Of a DNA stretch of 51,799 bases, positions 7,740-14,861 are shown in pieces. The translations under genes and the position numbers were made by a program. Location of the stretch: IMG/VR virus record IMGVR_UViG_3300025141_000053, positions 32,001 through 83,799 of that record; one strand, 5' to 3'. How positions within the stretch are numbered: position 1 is the stretch's first letter; the number at the start of each line of letters is the position of its first letter. The notes beneath the pieces were generated by a model. It did no database searches, was not told where the DNA came from, and was given only the letters and a program-made list of their open reading frames with translations. The DNA comes from a virus.

Positions 7740-8247
7740 AGTGTTAGAAAATTTATTTCCTGATAATTTTAATCTAGGTGATGTAAACTTAGATGAAATT
7801 CAGGAAATAACAAGACAAATACCGAGAGATGGCCATGTAGATTTAAATACTGCCGAAGATTTGGCAGTTCAATTTTTAAGAGGAGCTGATAGATGTGATG
7901 AATTTTACACCACAATTATTTGGCTTGTACAAGAAAAGGAGGACTACAGGAAGAAGATTTTTTCGGAAGCAGTATTATCAAGAGCAACGAGTGAGGGAGC
8001 AAAGAATATTTCAGAAAAGAAAATATATGCCGAGTCAGACTCCGAATATTTAGAGGCATGTAAGCAATATAATAAAATTATAGCCATAAAGAAATGGTTA
8101 GAAAATAAGAAGAGCAGCCTGGTCAGCGCACACTATCTCATGAAAGACATATTAAAAAGAGGTCACGAAGGTGCTGCTAGTTTCAGCGGCAGATCACGAC
8201 AAACACAAACAGAAATGTCTTGCGGAGAGCAAGGGTGGACAGACTAA
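7732..8247 (+). CDS. Helical protein preceding SSB; possible recombination mediator
   Basis: A 171-aa, mostly alpha-helical protein. The middle (residues about 100-140) has charged helices with a KKWLENKKSSLVSAHYLMKD segment, reminiscent in style of UvsY-type mediators, which load the recombinase on SSB-coated DNA. It lies immediately before the gp32-like SSB gene, and a RecA/UvsX-like gene is a few kb downstream. The similarity is by eye and weak, so the function stays open. The C-terminal 20 residues are Gly/Ser/Gln-rich and likely disordered. The start is supported by 'aaggagaaag' upstream. Confidence 0.6.
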   Translation: MSKVLENLFPDNFNLGDVNLDEIQEITRQIPRDGHVDLNTAEDLAVQFLRGADRCDEFYTTIIWLVQEKEDYRKKIFSEAVLSRATSEGAKNISEKKIYAESDSEYLEACKQYNKIIAIKKWLENKKSSLVSAHYLMKDILKRGHEGAASFSGRSRQTQTEMSCGEQGWTD

Positions 8248-8260
8248 TACAAACAAAAAA

Positions 8261-8273
8261 GTGTAATATACAC
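8261..8273 (+). promoter_or_regulatory. Small hairpin in the SSB gene leader
   Basis: GTGTA-ATA-TACAC forms a 5-bp stem flanked by A-rich, unstructured sequence and followed by AAAAAAGGAG, the SSB ribosome binding site. T4 gene 32 is controlled by its own protein binding a structured and then unstructured leader. The layout here is similar, but autoregulation is inference. Confidence 0.3.
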
Positions 8274-8289
8274 AAAAAAGGAGACACGA

Positions 8290-8901
8290 ATGGAACACAA
8301 GACTGGAGAAACTAACTGGGGCGACACAAAAACTAGCGGTGGAAATGACTTTATTAACCTCGTAGAAGGCGAGAATAGGTTCAGAGTATCCACAAAACCT
8401 TATCAATTTGTCGTTCACTGGATCACAGATCCCTCTGGTGCCAAGAAAAAACTCAGATGTTCAACAAAGAATTGTCCTATTTGTCAGAATATGGACGTTA
8501 AGGCTCAGTATCGTTGGTATATCGGAGTGCTTGCTCGTAAGGGTGAAAAATCAAGTACTGGAATTCTAGAAATTTCTTCACAGATTATGACTGGAATTAA
8601 GGGACTTGTAGCAGATGACGATTGGGGCAACCCTAGCAATTATGATGTTGTAGTAACTCGTGGACCAAAGGGGACTAATCCTCTTTACACAGTTACTCCA
8701 AAGCCTCATAAGAAGCTTGCTAAGGCAGATCAGAAAATGGTCGAATCTTTTCTAGAAGATCTTGATCTTAGTAAGATGGTTGTGCCACCAACTGCTGAAA
8801 CTCTAACATCAAAATTAACTGAACTTGGATTTACTGATCTGGGGTCCGATGAGGATTCTAATGATAGTGATGAAGATACATTTAATTTCGAAAATGAGTA
8901 G
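8290..8901 (+). CDS. Single-stranded DNA-binding protein, gp32-like
   Basis: 203 aa. The core begins INLVEGENRFRVSTKPY, the typical start of phage gp32-type OB folds, followed by a Cys pair region (CSTKNCPICQ, residues about 57-66) that would bind zinc together with the nearby WYIGVLARK strand. The C-terminus is highly acidic (SDEDSNDSDED) and ends TFNFENE. In this family the core coats single-stranded DNA during replication and recombination, and the acidic tail recruits partners. The same terminal peptide ends the 213-aa protein at 9778-10419. A strong hairpin terminator follows. The family call is good. Confidence 0.82.
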   Translation: MEHKTGETNWGDTKTSGGNDFINLVEGENRFRVSTKPYQFVVHWITDPSGAKKKLRCSTKNCPICQNMDVKAQYRWYIGVLARKGEKSSTGILEISSQIMTGIKGLVADDDWGNPSNYDVVVTRGPKGTNPLYTVTPKPHKKLAKADQKMVESFLEDLDLSKMVVPPTAETLTSKLTELGFTDLGSDEDSNDSDEDTFNFENE

Positions 8902-8906
8902 GATTT

Positions 8907-9005
8907 AAGAAAATGTGGGTAATAGCGAATCATGTTGATATAGTTAGGAGTTATTTCTTATGAGTAGCGGAAGAACCTTGACTATTACCCGCATTTTCTT
9001 TTTTA
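8907..9005 (+). terminator. Long-stem terminator or structured RNA after the SSB gene
   Basis: The 19 bases at 8907-8925 and 8982-9000 are reverse complements with a single G-U exception, separated by a 56-base loop and followed by a T-run. A 19-bp stem with T-tract fits a factor-independent terminator. The large, partly structured loop is unusual, so a stable small RNA ending here is also possible. Confidence 0.6.
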
Positions 9006-9015
9006 TGGAGACTAA

Positions 9016-9597
9016 ATGAAAAATTTTGAATCAACATTTTGGACCGAAACAGATAAGCCTGTTAGCGCAAATGCATCAATAAAGTTTGAGGGAGGAGTAA
9101 AATCTTCTAAGTTAATAAGAAATTTAATGAATTTGTGTTACAATTTCGGTATTGGTTTAACTTCTCCAATGTTGTCTCAAGATAACGAAGAACTTATGAT
9201 TTTTGGTTTAAAATTGATAATACCAGGAACTCAATATGCTAAAAAATATCATTATCATATGGAAAAATGTGTTTCCACTATCGAGGATTATTTAAAAGAA
9301 GTGGAAAAACAAATGGATTTTGTATCATTAGACATATCTATGTTTTCCAATTTTGATATGGGGGAAATTAATTTTGATTCTATTGCTAATCAGCGAGATA
9401 ATAAATATAATGGTTCTTGGCATAATTTTATAATTGATCTTACCAATAATAAGAAAATAAATGAAGTTAAGTTTGTGGAGAAGTGTATTGAATTTGAAGA
9501 AAAAAATAAGACAGATCTTGGAATTGTAAGTGGTCAAATAACTAGTTTACTTGCAATGAGTAAGTCTGGATTATTTAAATATGAAGAAAAGAATTAG
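9016..9597 (+). CDS. Unknown protein (193 aa)
   Basis: First gene after the SSB terminator, with TATGGAGAC as likely ribosome binding site. It is acidic, mixed alpha/beta, with no transmembrane segment or recognisable catalytic motif. The region LEDYLKEVEKQMDF-like around residues 92-102 is helical. Nothing in it identifies a family. The position among replication genes suggests a DNA-metabolism role by association only. Confidence 0.6.
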   Translation: MKNFESTFWTETDKPVSANASIKFEGGVKSSKLIRNLMNLCYNFGIGLTSPMLSQDNEELMIFGLKLIIPGTQYAKKYHYHMEKCVSTIEDYLKEVEKQMDFVSLDISMFSNFDMGEINFDSIANQRDNKYNGSWHNFIIDLTNNKKINEVKFVEKCIEFEEKNKTDLGIVSGQITSLLAMSKSGLFKYEEKN

Positions 9598-9605
9598 GAG
9601 AAAAT

Positions 9606-9788
9606 ATGGAAGAATTGGTTCTAACACTAAAGGGAAGTCGTCCTTGGTCGAAAGAAGAAGAAACAACCGCTTGTAAGATAAAAGTAAAAAGTGGAATGAC
9701 CAAAGAAGAATTTATTTATAAACTGCAAGATATGTTTGTTGTTGTATTAGAAAATGAAAATTCTATGATGGACAAAGATGATGAGTAA
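9606..9788 (+). CDS. Small unknown protein (60 aa)
   Basis: Preceded by TTAGGAGAAAATATGG, a strong ribosome binding site that fixes the start. The product is charged, with a GSRPWSKEEE motif near the N-terminus and an acidic C-terminus. It overlaps the start of the next gene by eleven bases, so the two are coupled. Not recognised. Confidence 0.6.
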   Translation: MEELVLTLKGSRPWSKEEETTACKIKVKSGMTKEEFIYKLQDMFVVVLENENSMMDKDDE

Positions 9789-10419
9789 AGAAGAAGTCAC
9801 AAAAATATGGGGCAATATGGTTGGAGCCATATTGAAATATAATCGTACAAGAATTAGTATGCGAGATGAACTTGGCAAGTTGCTAGAAGAAGAAAATGAC
9901 TTATTGAGAAGAAAAGTAATTTTACTTTTTAAAAATCTTAGAGAATATGAAGATATTATTGAAGAAGAATGGTTATCTAATATTATACCAACAGAAATAG
10001 AACTTACTGCAGAATCTCTCACAACATTATTTGATAATGATTTTAAAAACATTGCTCCCATAGTAAAAACTGATGGGCCACTAGGATCATTAGAACCTGA
10101 GTGGACGGAGAAGATTCAAAAAGCAGATTCTCTATTGTCTGATCGTGATGAAGTAGAAAAAGACATGATTTTAAAGAATTCTCTTATGGAGTCTGCAACC
10201 CCAAGAGAATTCATGATAAATGTAATTAGTCAAATGCACAAACAAGATAATCAATATAAGGAAAACTCCGAGAATGGTTTTTATAGGAGATCTGATAAAA
10301 AAATGTCGGGAGTTGATGAACTTGCTGATGCTCTTCCACCCATTCCTGAAGAAAAACCATCTTTGAATCAGCTACAGTTTGATGCTGCTGGAGATAAATT
10401 TAATTTCGAAAATGAGTAA
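9778..10419 (+). CDS. Acidic helical protein sharing the SSB tail (FNFENE)
   Basis: 213 aa, rich in Glu/Asp, with predicted helices in the first 80 residues (RDELGKLLEEENDLLRR looks coiled-coil) and a flexible C-terminal third. The last residues, KFNFENE, match the last residues of the SSB (TFNFENE); the coding DNA is identical over 20 bases (8880-8899 and 10399-10418). In bacterial and phage SSBs the terminal acidic peptide is the docking site for partners, so this protein may compete with the SSB for them or share them. The start could be either of two adjacent ATGs (9778 or 9781). The family is unknown. Confidence 0.65.
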   Translation: MMSKEEVTKIWGNMVGAILKYNRTRISMRDELGKLLEEENDLLRRKVILLFKNLREYEDIIEEEWLSNIIPTEIELTAESLTTLFDNDFKNIAPIVKTDGPLGSLEPEWTEKIQKADSLLSDRDEVEKDMILKNSLMESATPREFMINVISQMHKQDNQYKENSENGFYRRSDKKMSGVDELADALPPIPEEKPSLNQLQFDAAGDKFNFENE

Positions 10420-11005
10420 AAAAATAAAGACAAAGAACGTCAAGAATATCTTGGAACCAATTACTCCCAATCATTGTATTTTGGGTTTAGATTGTAGTTC
10501 TTCTGTCTTAGGTTGGGGCCTCATAGATCCTGAAACAAAAAGACTTGTTGCTTATGGATATTATAATTTAGCATCTTCCAAATATGATATTTTAGAAAGA
10601 TTGAATTATCTTTATCAGATTATTAAGTTAACATGTGAAGAATTTTTACCAAAAACAGTTGTTATTGAAGAGATAATTAAGTTTATGAAAGGTCGTTCAA
10701 GTGCTGCGACGATTATTTCCTTGGCTTCTTTTAATAGAACAGCACTTCTTTCGGCATATCATTCTGTTGGTGATGTTCATCGCATGAATGTTAATACTAT
10801 AAGGAAATTAGTAAAAAATGCTTGTAAGTTAAAAAATAAGATTGCCAAAGAAGATATGCCTGATATTATAAAAGAATATCTTTATAATGATTTAAAATAT
10901 TATAAAAAGCGCACAACAGGTTGGACAGATCAGACTTATGATCAGGCAGACGGGATTGCGACGGCATGGGCTTATGTATTGGAGAATTATGCCAGTAATA
11001 AATAA
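10412..11005 (+). CDS. RuvC-like Holliday junction resolvase
   Basis: RNase H-fold nuclease. ILGLDCSSSVLGWGLID gives the first catalytic Asp (D27) with the Ser/Gly-rich turn. VVIEEIIKF supplies E86/E87 and DQTYDQADG supplies D177/D180. This spacing fits RuvC and related phage resolvases, which cut four-way junctions in concatemeric DNA before packaging. I chose the ATG at 10412 (ATGAGTAA, overlapping the previous stop) over an in-frame start 33 bases upstream that adds a non-conserved leader. At 197 aa it is slightly longer than RuvC. Confidence 0.78.
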   Translation: MSKKIKTKNVKNILEPITPNHCILGLDCSSSVLGWGLIDPETKRLVAYGYYNLASSKYDILERLNYLYQIIKLTCEEFLPKTVVIEEIIKFMKGRSSAATIISLASFNRTALLSAYHSVGDVHRMNVNTIRKLVKNACKLKNKIAKEDMPDIIKEYLYNDLKYYKKRTTGWTDQTYDQADGIATAWAYVLENYASNK

Positions 11006-11195
11006 AAAGAAAGAAAATTCAGAACTTTTTGATTTGTTGATTGAAAGTTTGCCTCCATTAAAAAATATGCTTTATGAGGCATTTGTGAAAATGTATTATG
11101 AAGAATGTTTTCCATTTATAAAAGTATCAATTTCAAAAAATTCAAAAATAAGAAAATGGGGCGAGTATCCTGTTTGTGATGAGGATATTAAATAA
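10989..11195 (+). CDS. Small unknown protein (68 aa)
   Basis: The ATG at 10989 has GGAG at 10981-10984 and overlaps the end of the resolvase gene. A longer in-frame start at 10938 would overlap the resolvase by 68 bases and has no clear ribosome binding site. The product is helical with a cluster of aromatic and acidic residues (KMYYEECFPFIK). The stop overlaps the DnaJ start (TAATG). Not recognised. Confidence 0.6.
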   Translation: MPVINKKKENSELFDLLIESLPPLKNMLYEAFVKMYYEECFPFIKVSISKNSKIRKWGEYPVCDEDIK

Positions 11196-12124
11196 TGAAT
11201 CCATATAAAACTTTAGGTGTTAGCCAAGATGCTTCTGAAGATGATATCAAAAAAGCATTTAAGGAAAAAGCAAAAAAATGGCATCCAGATTTAAATAGGG
11301 GAAATGAAAAAGAGGCAGAAGAGAAATTTAAAAAGGTCAATGAGGCTTATCAGAGATTGACAAATAAGTCTCAGCCAAATAAGTCTCAGCCAAATTTGGA
11401 AGATGATTATAACCCATTTGCTGATTTCTTTAATAGGGATAGTTTAAATAGTATTAGGAATATTGGATATATATCTATTTCATTAGAAGAAGTTATGTCT
11501 GGGATTAATAAGACAATTGAAATAGTTCAAAATAAATCTTGTAAATCTTGTGATGGTGTGGGATTTAAATTGTCCGATGAAATTTGTCCGCATTGTAAAG
11601 GAACAGGCGGAACTCAAATAAATAGAGGTATTATGAGAATAATGACTCAATGTTCTCCTTGTCAGGCAACTGGGAAGAAAATCGAATCTATTTGTGGTTT
11701 TTGTAATGGAAATAAAACGTATTCTTCAACGGAAAAAATTGATGTTATAATTCCAAAGGGAGTTAAGCATGGTTCTATGATACAAATAAAAGATCATTAT
11801 GTTGCCACAATAACTCATGTACAACATTCTATTTTTAAAAGAACTAACAATCCATTAAATTTAATTCAGGTTGTTAATGTAGATTGGTTAGATTCTTTAT
11901 TAGGAAAGACATTAAAAATATCGACACTTGATGGTAATAAAAAATTGAAACTTAAACCCATCATACAACAAGACTCGACATTACGAATGAAAAAGAGTGG
12001 CTTAGTTGATGAGAGTGGTTTAAGAGGACATATGTTTGTTAAAGTACAAGTAAATATGCCTAAAAAATTAAGTGAGAAACAAATTAAATTATTAGAAGAA
12101 ATAAGGAGAGAGAATGACGAATGA
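11195..12124 (+). CDS. dnaJ: DnaJ (Hsp40) co-chaperone
   Basis: 309 aa. The J domain starts at residue 1 (NPYKTLGVSQDAS) with the HPD motif at residues 30-32, needed to stimulate DnaK ATPase. No long Gly/Phe linker is present; a short NKSQPNKSQPN repeat takes its place. Four zinc-binding CxxC motifs follow at residues 116, 131, 153 and 167, in the order of classical DnaJ, although the third and fourth have lost part of the CxxCxGxG pattern (CQATG, CNGNK). The C-terminal substrate domains follow. No DnaK is in the window, so it would work with the host chaperone. Its stop overlaps the recombinase gene. Confidence 0.9.
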   Translation: MNPYKTLGVSQDASEDDIKKAFKEKAKKWHPDLNRGNEKEAEEKFKKVNEAYQRLTNKSQPNKSQPNLEDDYNPFADFFNRDSLNSIRNIGYISISLEEVMSGINKTIEIVQNKSCKSCDGVGFKLSDEICPHCKGTGGTQINRGIMRIMTQCSPCQATGKKIESICGFCNGNKTYSSTEKIDVIIPKGVKHGSMIQIKDHYVATITHVQHSIFKRTNNPLNLIQVVNVDWLDSLLGKTLKISTLDGNKKLKLKPIIQQDSTLRMKKSGLVDESGLRGHMFVKVQVNMPKKLSEKQIKLLEEIRRENDE

Positions 12125-13235
12125 AAATCCTGATACAATTGGATTAATGTCTGCTATGAAAGAGTTAAATAAGACTTTTGGAGACAGCGGATTATTTGCT
12201 GGGGATAGTGAAGGTATCGAGCCAGTAGATGCTATATCATCAGGAAGTCTAGTTGTAGACGATCTAATTGGGGTTGGTGGATATCCCAGAAGCAGATTTG
12301 TTCAATTTGCTGGCAAGGAAAGCAGCGGAAAAACTTTTATGTCAGTAATGGTTATTAAAGAGTGGCAGAAGAGGCATCCAAAAAATTGGGCACTTTTTAT
12401 TGATGCGGAATATACTTATGATGAATCTTGGTTTAGATCATTGGGTGTTGATACTAGTAGACTAATGGTATTTAAAGAGGCTAGTGCTGTTAAGATTTGG
12501 AATTTACTTTGTGGAGTTCCTAAGCAAAATAAGACTACCAAAAAGGTTACAACGACTCCAGGTTTGTTACAAAAAGTAATTGACGCAAGAAATAATGATG
12601 AAGATGATATTATGAAGTATTTGGGAGTTGTTGTATTAGATAGTGTTGCCAATATGAGTCCACCAATTGAAGAATCATCTGCTGTTGAAAAACAGAACAT
12701 GGCCCCAATGGCAAGGTTTTTATCTAATGGTTTAAGAAGACTAACACCACTTGTTGCCAAATCAAATGTATTATTTATTGGTTTAAATCATATTCATATT
12801 AACATTGGTCAGATGTATGGCGATCCCGAAACCACTTCTGGTGGTAGAGCTTGGAAGCACGCTTTATCGATGACAGTAAATTTTGCTGCCCAAAATCAAA
12901 AAGATAATTTAATAATAGATGATGAAACCCAAGATATAATTGGTCATAGGGTTAAATTAAAGATTCAAAAAAATAAATGTGCCCCGATTAAGTCAAGAGA
13001 TTGTGAGTTTGATATTAAATATGTTAAAGGCATTGTTAATAGACATTTGGAGGTAGGGGAGTTAGCAATTAAATACGGTGTAATAGAAAGACCCAATAAC
13101 GTCATGTATGAATATGACGATCAGAAATGGAAAGGACGAGACAATTTTCTTGATGCTCTTGAAGAAAATGAAGAGTTACAAAAAGAGCTTATAGAAAAAA
13201 TTAATGAAGTTGTAGAAACTAGGAGGAATAGTTAA
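12114..13235 (+). CDS. RecA/UvsX-like strand-exchange recombinase
   Basis: 373 aa. Walker A GKESSGKT is at residues 67-74 and Walker B (GVVVLDS, Asp at 176) follows the expected distance later. A loop rich in Ser/Glu precedes ARFLSNGLRRLTPLV, and NHIHINIG with TSGGRAWKHA corresponds to the L2/DNA-binding part of RecA family proteins. It forms filaments on single-stranded DNA and promotes strand invasion; SSB, the possible mediator and the resolvase nearby complete a recombination set. It starts at an ATG with AAGGAGAGAG upstream, inside the end of dnaJ. Confidence 0.85.
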   Translation: MTNENPDTIGLMSAMKELNKTFGDSGLFAGDSEGIEPVDAISSGSLVVDDLIGVGGYPRSRFVQFAGKESSGKTFMSVMVIKEWQKRHPKNWALFIDAEYTYDESWFRSLGVDTSRLMVFKEASAVKIWNLLCGVPKQNKTTKKVTTTPGLLQKVIDARNNDEDDIMKYLGVVVLDSVANMSPPIEESSAVEKQNMAPMARFLSNGLRRLTPLVAKSNVLFIGLNHIHINIGQMYGDPETTSGGRAWKHALSMTVNFAAQNQKDNLIIDDETQDIIGHRVKLKIQKNKCAPIKSRDCEFDIKYVKGIVNRHLEVGELAIKYGVIERPNNVMYEYDDQKWKGRDNFLDALEENEELQKELIEKINEVVETRRNS

Positions 13236-13561
13236 TGTTAATGACATGTACAAACAAAGGATGCTTACAGTCAAATGAAGCAAAATTAAATAGAAGAACT
13301 AATGAGGTAATATGTGCTGAGTGTGGCCAAGAAATTGGGGGAATTACAGACACTTTTAAGAAGATTTTAGATAGTCAAGGTCAAATTATAAGAGCAGAAT
13401 CTAAGTCTATGTCAGTTCAGTGTAATTCTTGTAAGAAGAAGTGCGATATTGATATTAAAGAAAATAAACCACATTGTAGTTTATGTAGTGAAGAATTACA
13501 ACTATCTGATACCTTTTTTAATATGGTAAAAACTATGGTAGAAAAAGAGAGTAATGAATAA
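13235..13561 (+). CDS. Two-zinc-ribbon protein preceding primase (108 aa)
   Basis: Contains two four-Cys sites: CTNKGC with CAECG near residues 5-31, and CNSCKKKC with CSLCSEE near residues 64-85. Both resemble zinc ribbons. It overlaps the recombinase stop and the primase start. The neighbouring primase lacks the N-terminal zinc-binding domain used by DnaG to recognise template. This protein could supply that activity as a separate subunit, which is inference from context. It could also be a transcription-factor-like ribbon protein. Confidence 0.65.
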   Translation: MLMTCTNKGCLQSNEAKLNRRTNEVICAECGQEIGGITDTFKKILDSQGQIIRAESKSMSVQCNSCKKKCDIDIKENKPHCSLCSEELQLSDTFFNMVKTMVEKESNE

Positions 13562-14261
13562 GACATTTGATAAATTTATAGACTTTTGTCATAAATCTTT
13601 ATTAGAAGATAGTAGAGGGTTAGGATATTTAAAGAAGTCAAGAAATCTTAATATTGATGTAATAAAAGAATTTTCTTTAGGGTTATTCCCTCAAGATATG
13701 CGTATTTTATTTAAGGCAGCAGATCCTAAAACACTTAGGAAGCTTAATATAATCAAAAATGCGTCACACAGTGTATTTAAAACTTGGGAAATAATTTTTC
13801 CTGTACGAGATAGTTTTGGTAATCCTGTCGCTTTGGCAGGAAGATTAATTGACAATAATCAGAAATTATCAAAATATATGAATACTCCATACCATAAAAG
13901 AAATTATTTATTCGGTTTGGATTTAGCAAAAAGAGAAATTCTTAAAAAAGATAAAGTTTATGTTGTTGAGGGATATTTTGATGTAATCAAAGCACACCAA
14001 CATAACATAAAAAATGTTGTTGGTGTTTGTAGTTCATTTTTAACCAAAAGACAATTGGCTTTATTGGGCAGATATACAAAAAATGTTGTTTTAATGTTAG
14101 ATAATGATGAGCCTGGCAAGAAGAACACATTGAAAATTTTATCAAGATTTCAAGAACTTTCTGGCACAAATATATCATCTATTAACCCCTTTTATTCTGA
14201 TACTAAAGATTTGGATGAATTTCTGGATAAATATGGACCAGAGAAATTAAAATTGAGGTAA
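13554..14261 (+). CDS. DnaG-type primase core (TOPRIM) without zinc domain
   Basis: 235 aa. The N-terminal part (residues 1-85) resembles the DnaG core (YLKKSRNLNIDVIKEFSLGL, FPVRDSFGNPVALAGR). The TOPRIM motifs are VYVVEGYFDV with E139 and LMLDNDEPG with D183/D185, the metal-binding acids of primases. Bacterial DnaG is about 600 aa; the CHC2 zinc domain and the helicase-binding tail are missing, so this is a minimal catalytic protein. It makes RNA primers for the DnaE polymerase. The start overlaps the zinc-ribbon gene by eight bases. Confidence 0.82.
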   Translation: MNKTFDKFIDFCHKSLLEDSRGLGYLKKSRNLNIDVIKEFSLGLFPQDMRILFKAADPKTLRKLNIIKNASHSVFKTWEIIFPVRDSFGNPVALAGRLIDNNQKLSKYMNTPYHKRNYLFGLDLAKREILKKDKVYVVEGYFDVIKAHQHNIKNVVGVCSSFLTKRQLALLGRYTKNVVLMLDNDEPGKKNTLKILSRFQELSGTNISSINPFYSDTKDLDEFLDKYGPEKLKLR

Positions 14262-14265
14262 ATAG

Positions 14266-14697
14266 ATGGTAAAAAAAAATAAGTCAGACTCATATCAATA
14301 TAAAATTGTAGAAATTCCCATTGACCCTTCTTTATTAGGAGAATTTTCTAATAACGAGGGGCTTGGGGGTTTTCTACATATTTCTTCTCATTCGGAAGAA
14401 CATGACGAATTAAAGAAACAGTTATTAGTTGAGGTATATAGACTTATCTCAACTAAACTTACTGTAAGACAAGCCGAAGTAGTATATATGTTTTTAGAGG
14501 GAAAAACACAGATGGAAATTGCCAATGCTCTTGGAGTACATCAAACTTCTGTTCATAAGTGTTTGAAAGGTAACATAGATTACACTAATGGTAAAAAGAG
14601 ATATGGCGGTGCTATTAAGAAGTTAAGAAAACTTTGTACGAGTGATGATAATATTGGCTCCATATTGAAAAGAATGCAAGAATGTAAGTTCGAATAA
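14266..14697 (+). CDS. Sigma-70 region-4-like DNA-binding protein (143 aa)
   Basis: Residues 65-101 (LTVRQAEVVYMFLEGKTQ ... GVHQTSVHKCLKG) form a helix-turn-helix typical of sigma region 4 and LuxR-type regulators, with a Lys/Arg-rich flank after it. Region 2 of a full sigma factor is not seen. It is the last gene before the switch to virion genes, so it may act at late promoters or as a repressor of early ones. That role is inference. The first residues are basic and likely disordered. Confidence 0.68.
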   Translation: MVKKNKSDSYQYKIVEIPIDPSLLGEFSNNEGLGGFLHISSHSEEHDELKKQLLVEVYRLISTKLTVRQAEVVYMFLEGKTQMEIANALGVHQTSVHKCLKGNIDYTNGKKRYGGAIKKLRKLCTSDDNIGSILKRMQECKFE

Positions 14698-14721
14698 TTT
14701 TTATTTTTTCAAATTACTAAT

Positions 14722-14751
14722 TTTACAAGGCAGTAGTAGCTTTACTATCAT
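14722..14751 (+). promoter_or_regulatory. Sigma-70-like promoter candidate at the late block
   Basis: TTTACA at 14722-14727 and TATCAT at 14746-14751, each one base off consensus, are 18 bases apart in a 134-base gap. It is the best promoter-like pair in the window and sits where the gene content changes from replication to virion proteins. Confidence 0.38.
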
Positions 14752-14808
14752 ATAACGCGATATATTTAATGTATGAATTTGTCTCATTTATACAGATTTT
14801 TTATTCAA

Positions 14809-14851
14809 CCTATCAATAAGTTAGTATTATCTTGAATATTTTATTGATAGG
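14809..14851 (+). promoter_or_regulatory. Hairpin hiding the ribosome binding site of the next gene
   Basis: A perfect 11-bp inverted repeat, CCTATCAATAA at 14809-14819 and TTATTGATAGG at 14841-14851, has a 21-base loop. Its 3' arm runs into AGGAG at 14849-14853, the ribosome binding site of the ATG at 14862. Folding would block translation, so a protein, RNA or temperature change could act as switch. A DNA operator is the alternative. Confidence 0.5.
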
Positions 14852-14861
14852 AGTGTGTAAA

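Noticed and set aside
10379-10411. Longer start for the RuvC-like gene
   Set aside because: The extra residues are the out-of-frame reading of the previous gene's tail. ATG 10412 overlaps the previous stop, as in neighbouring genes.
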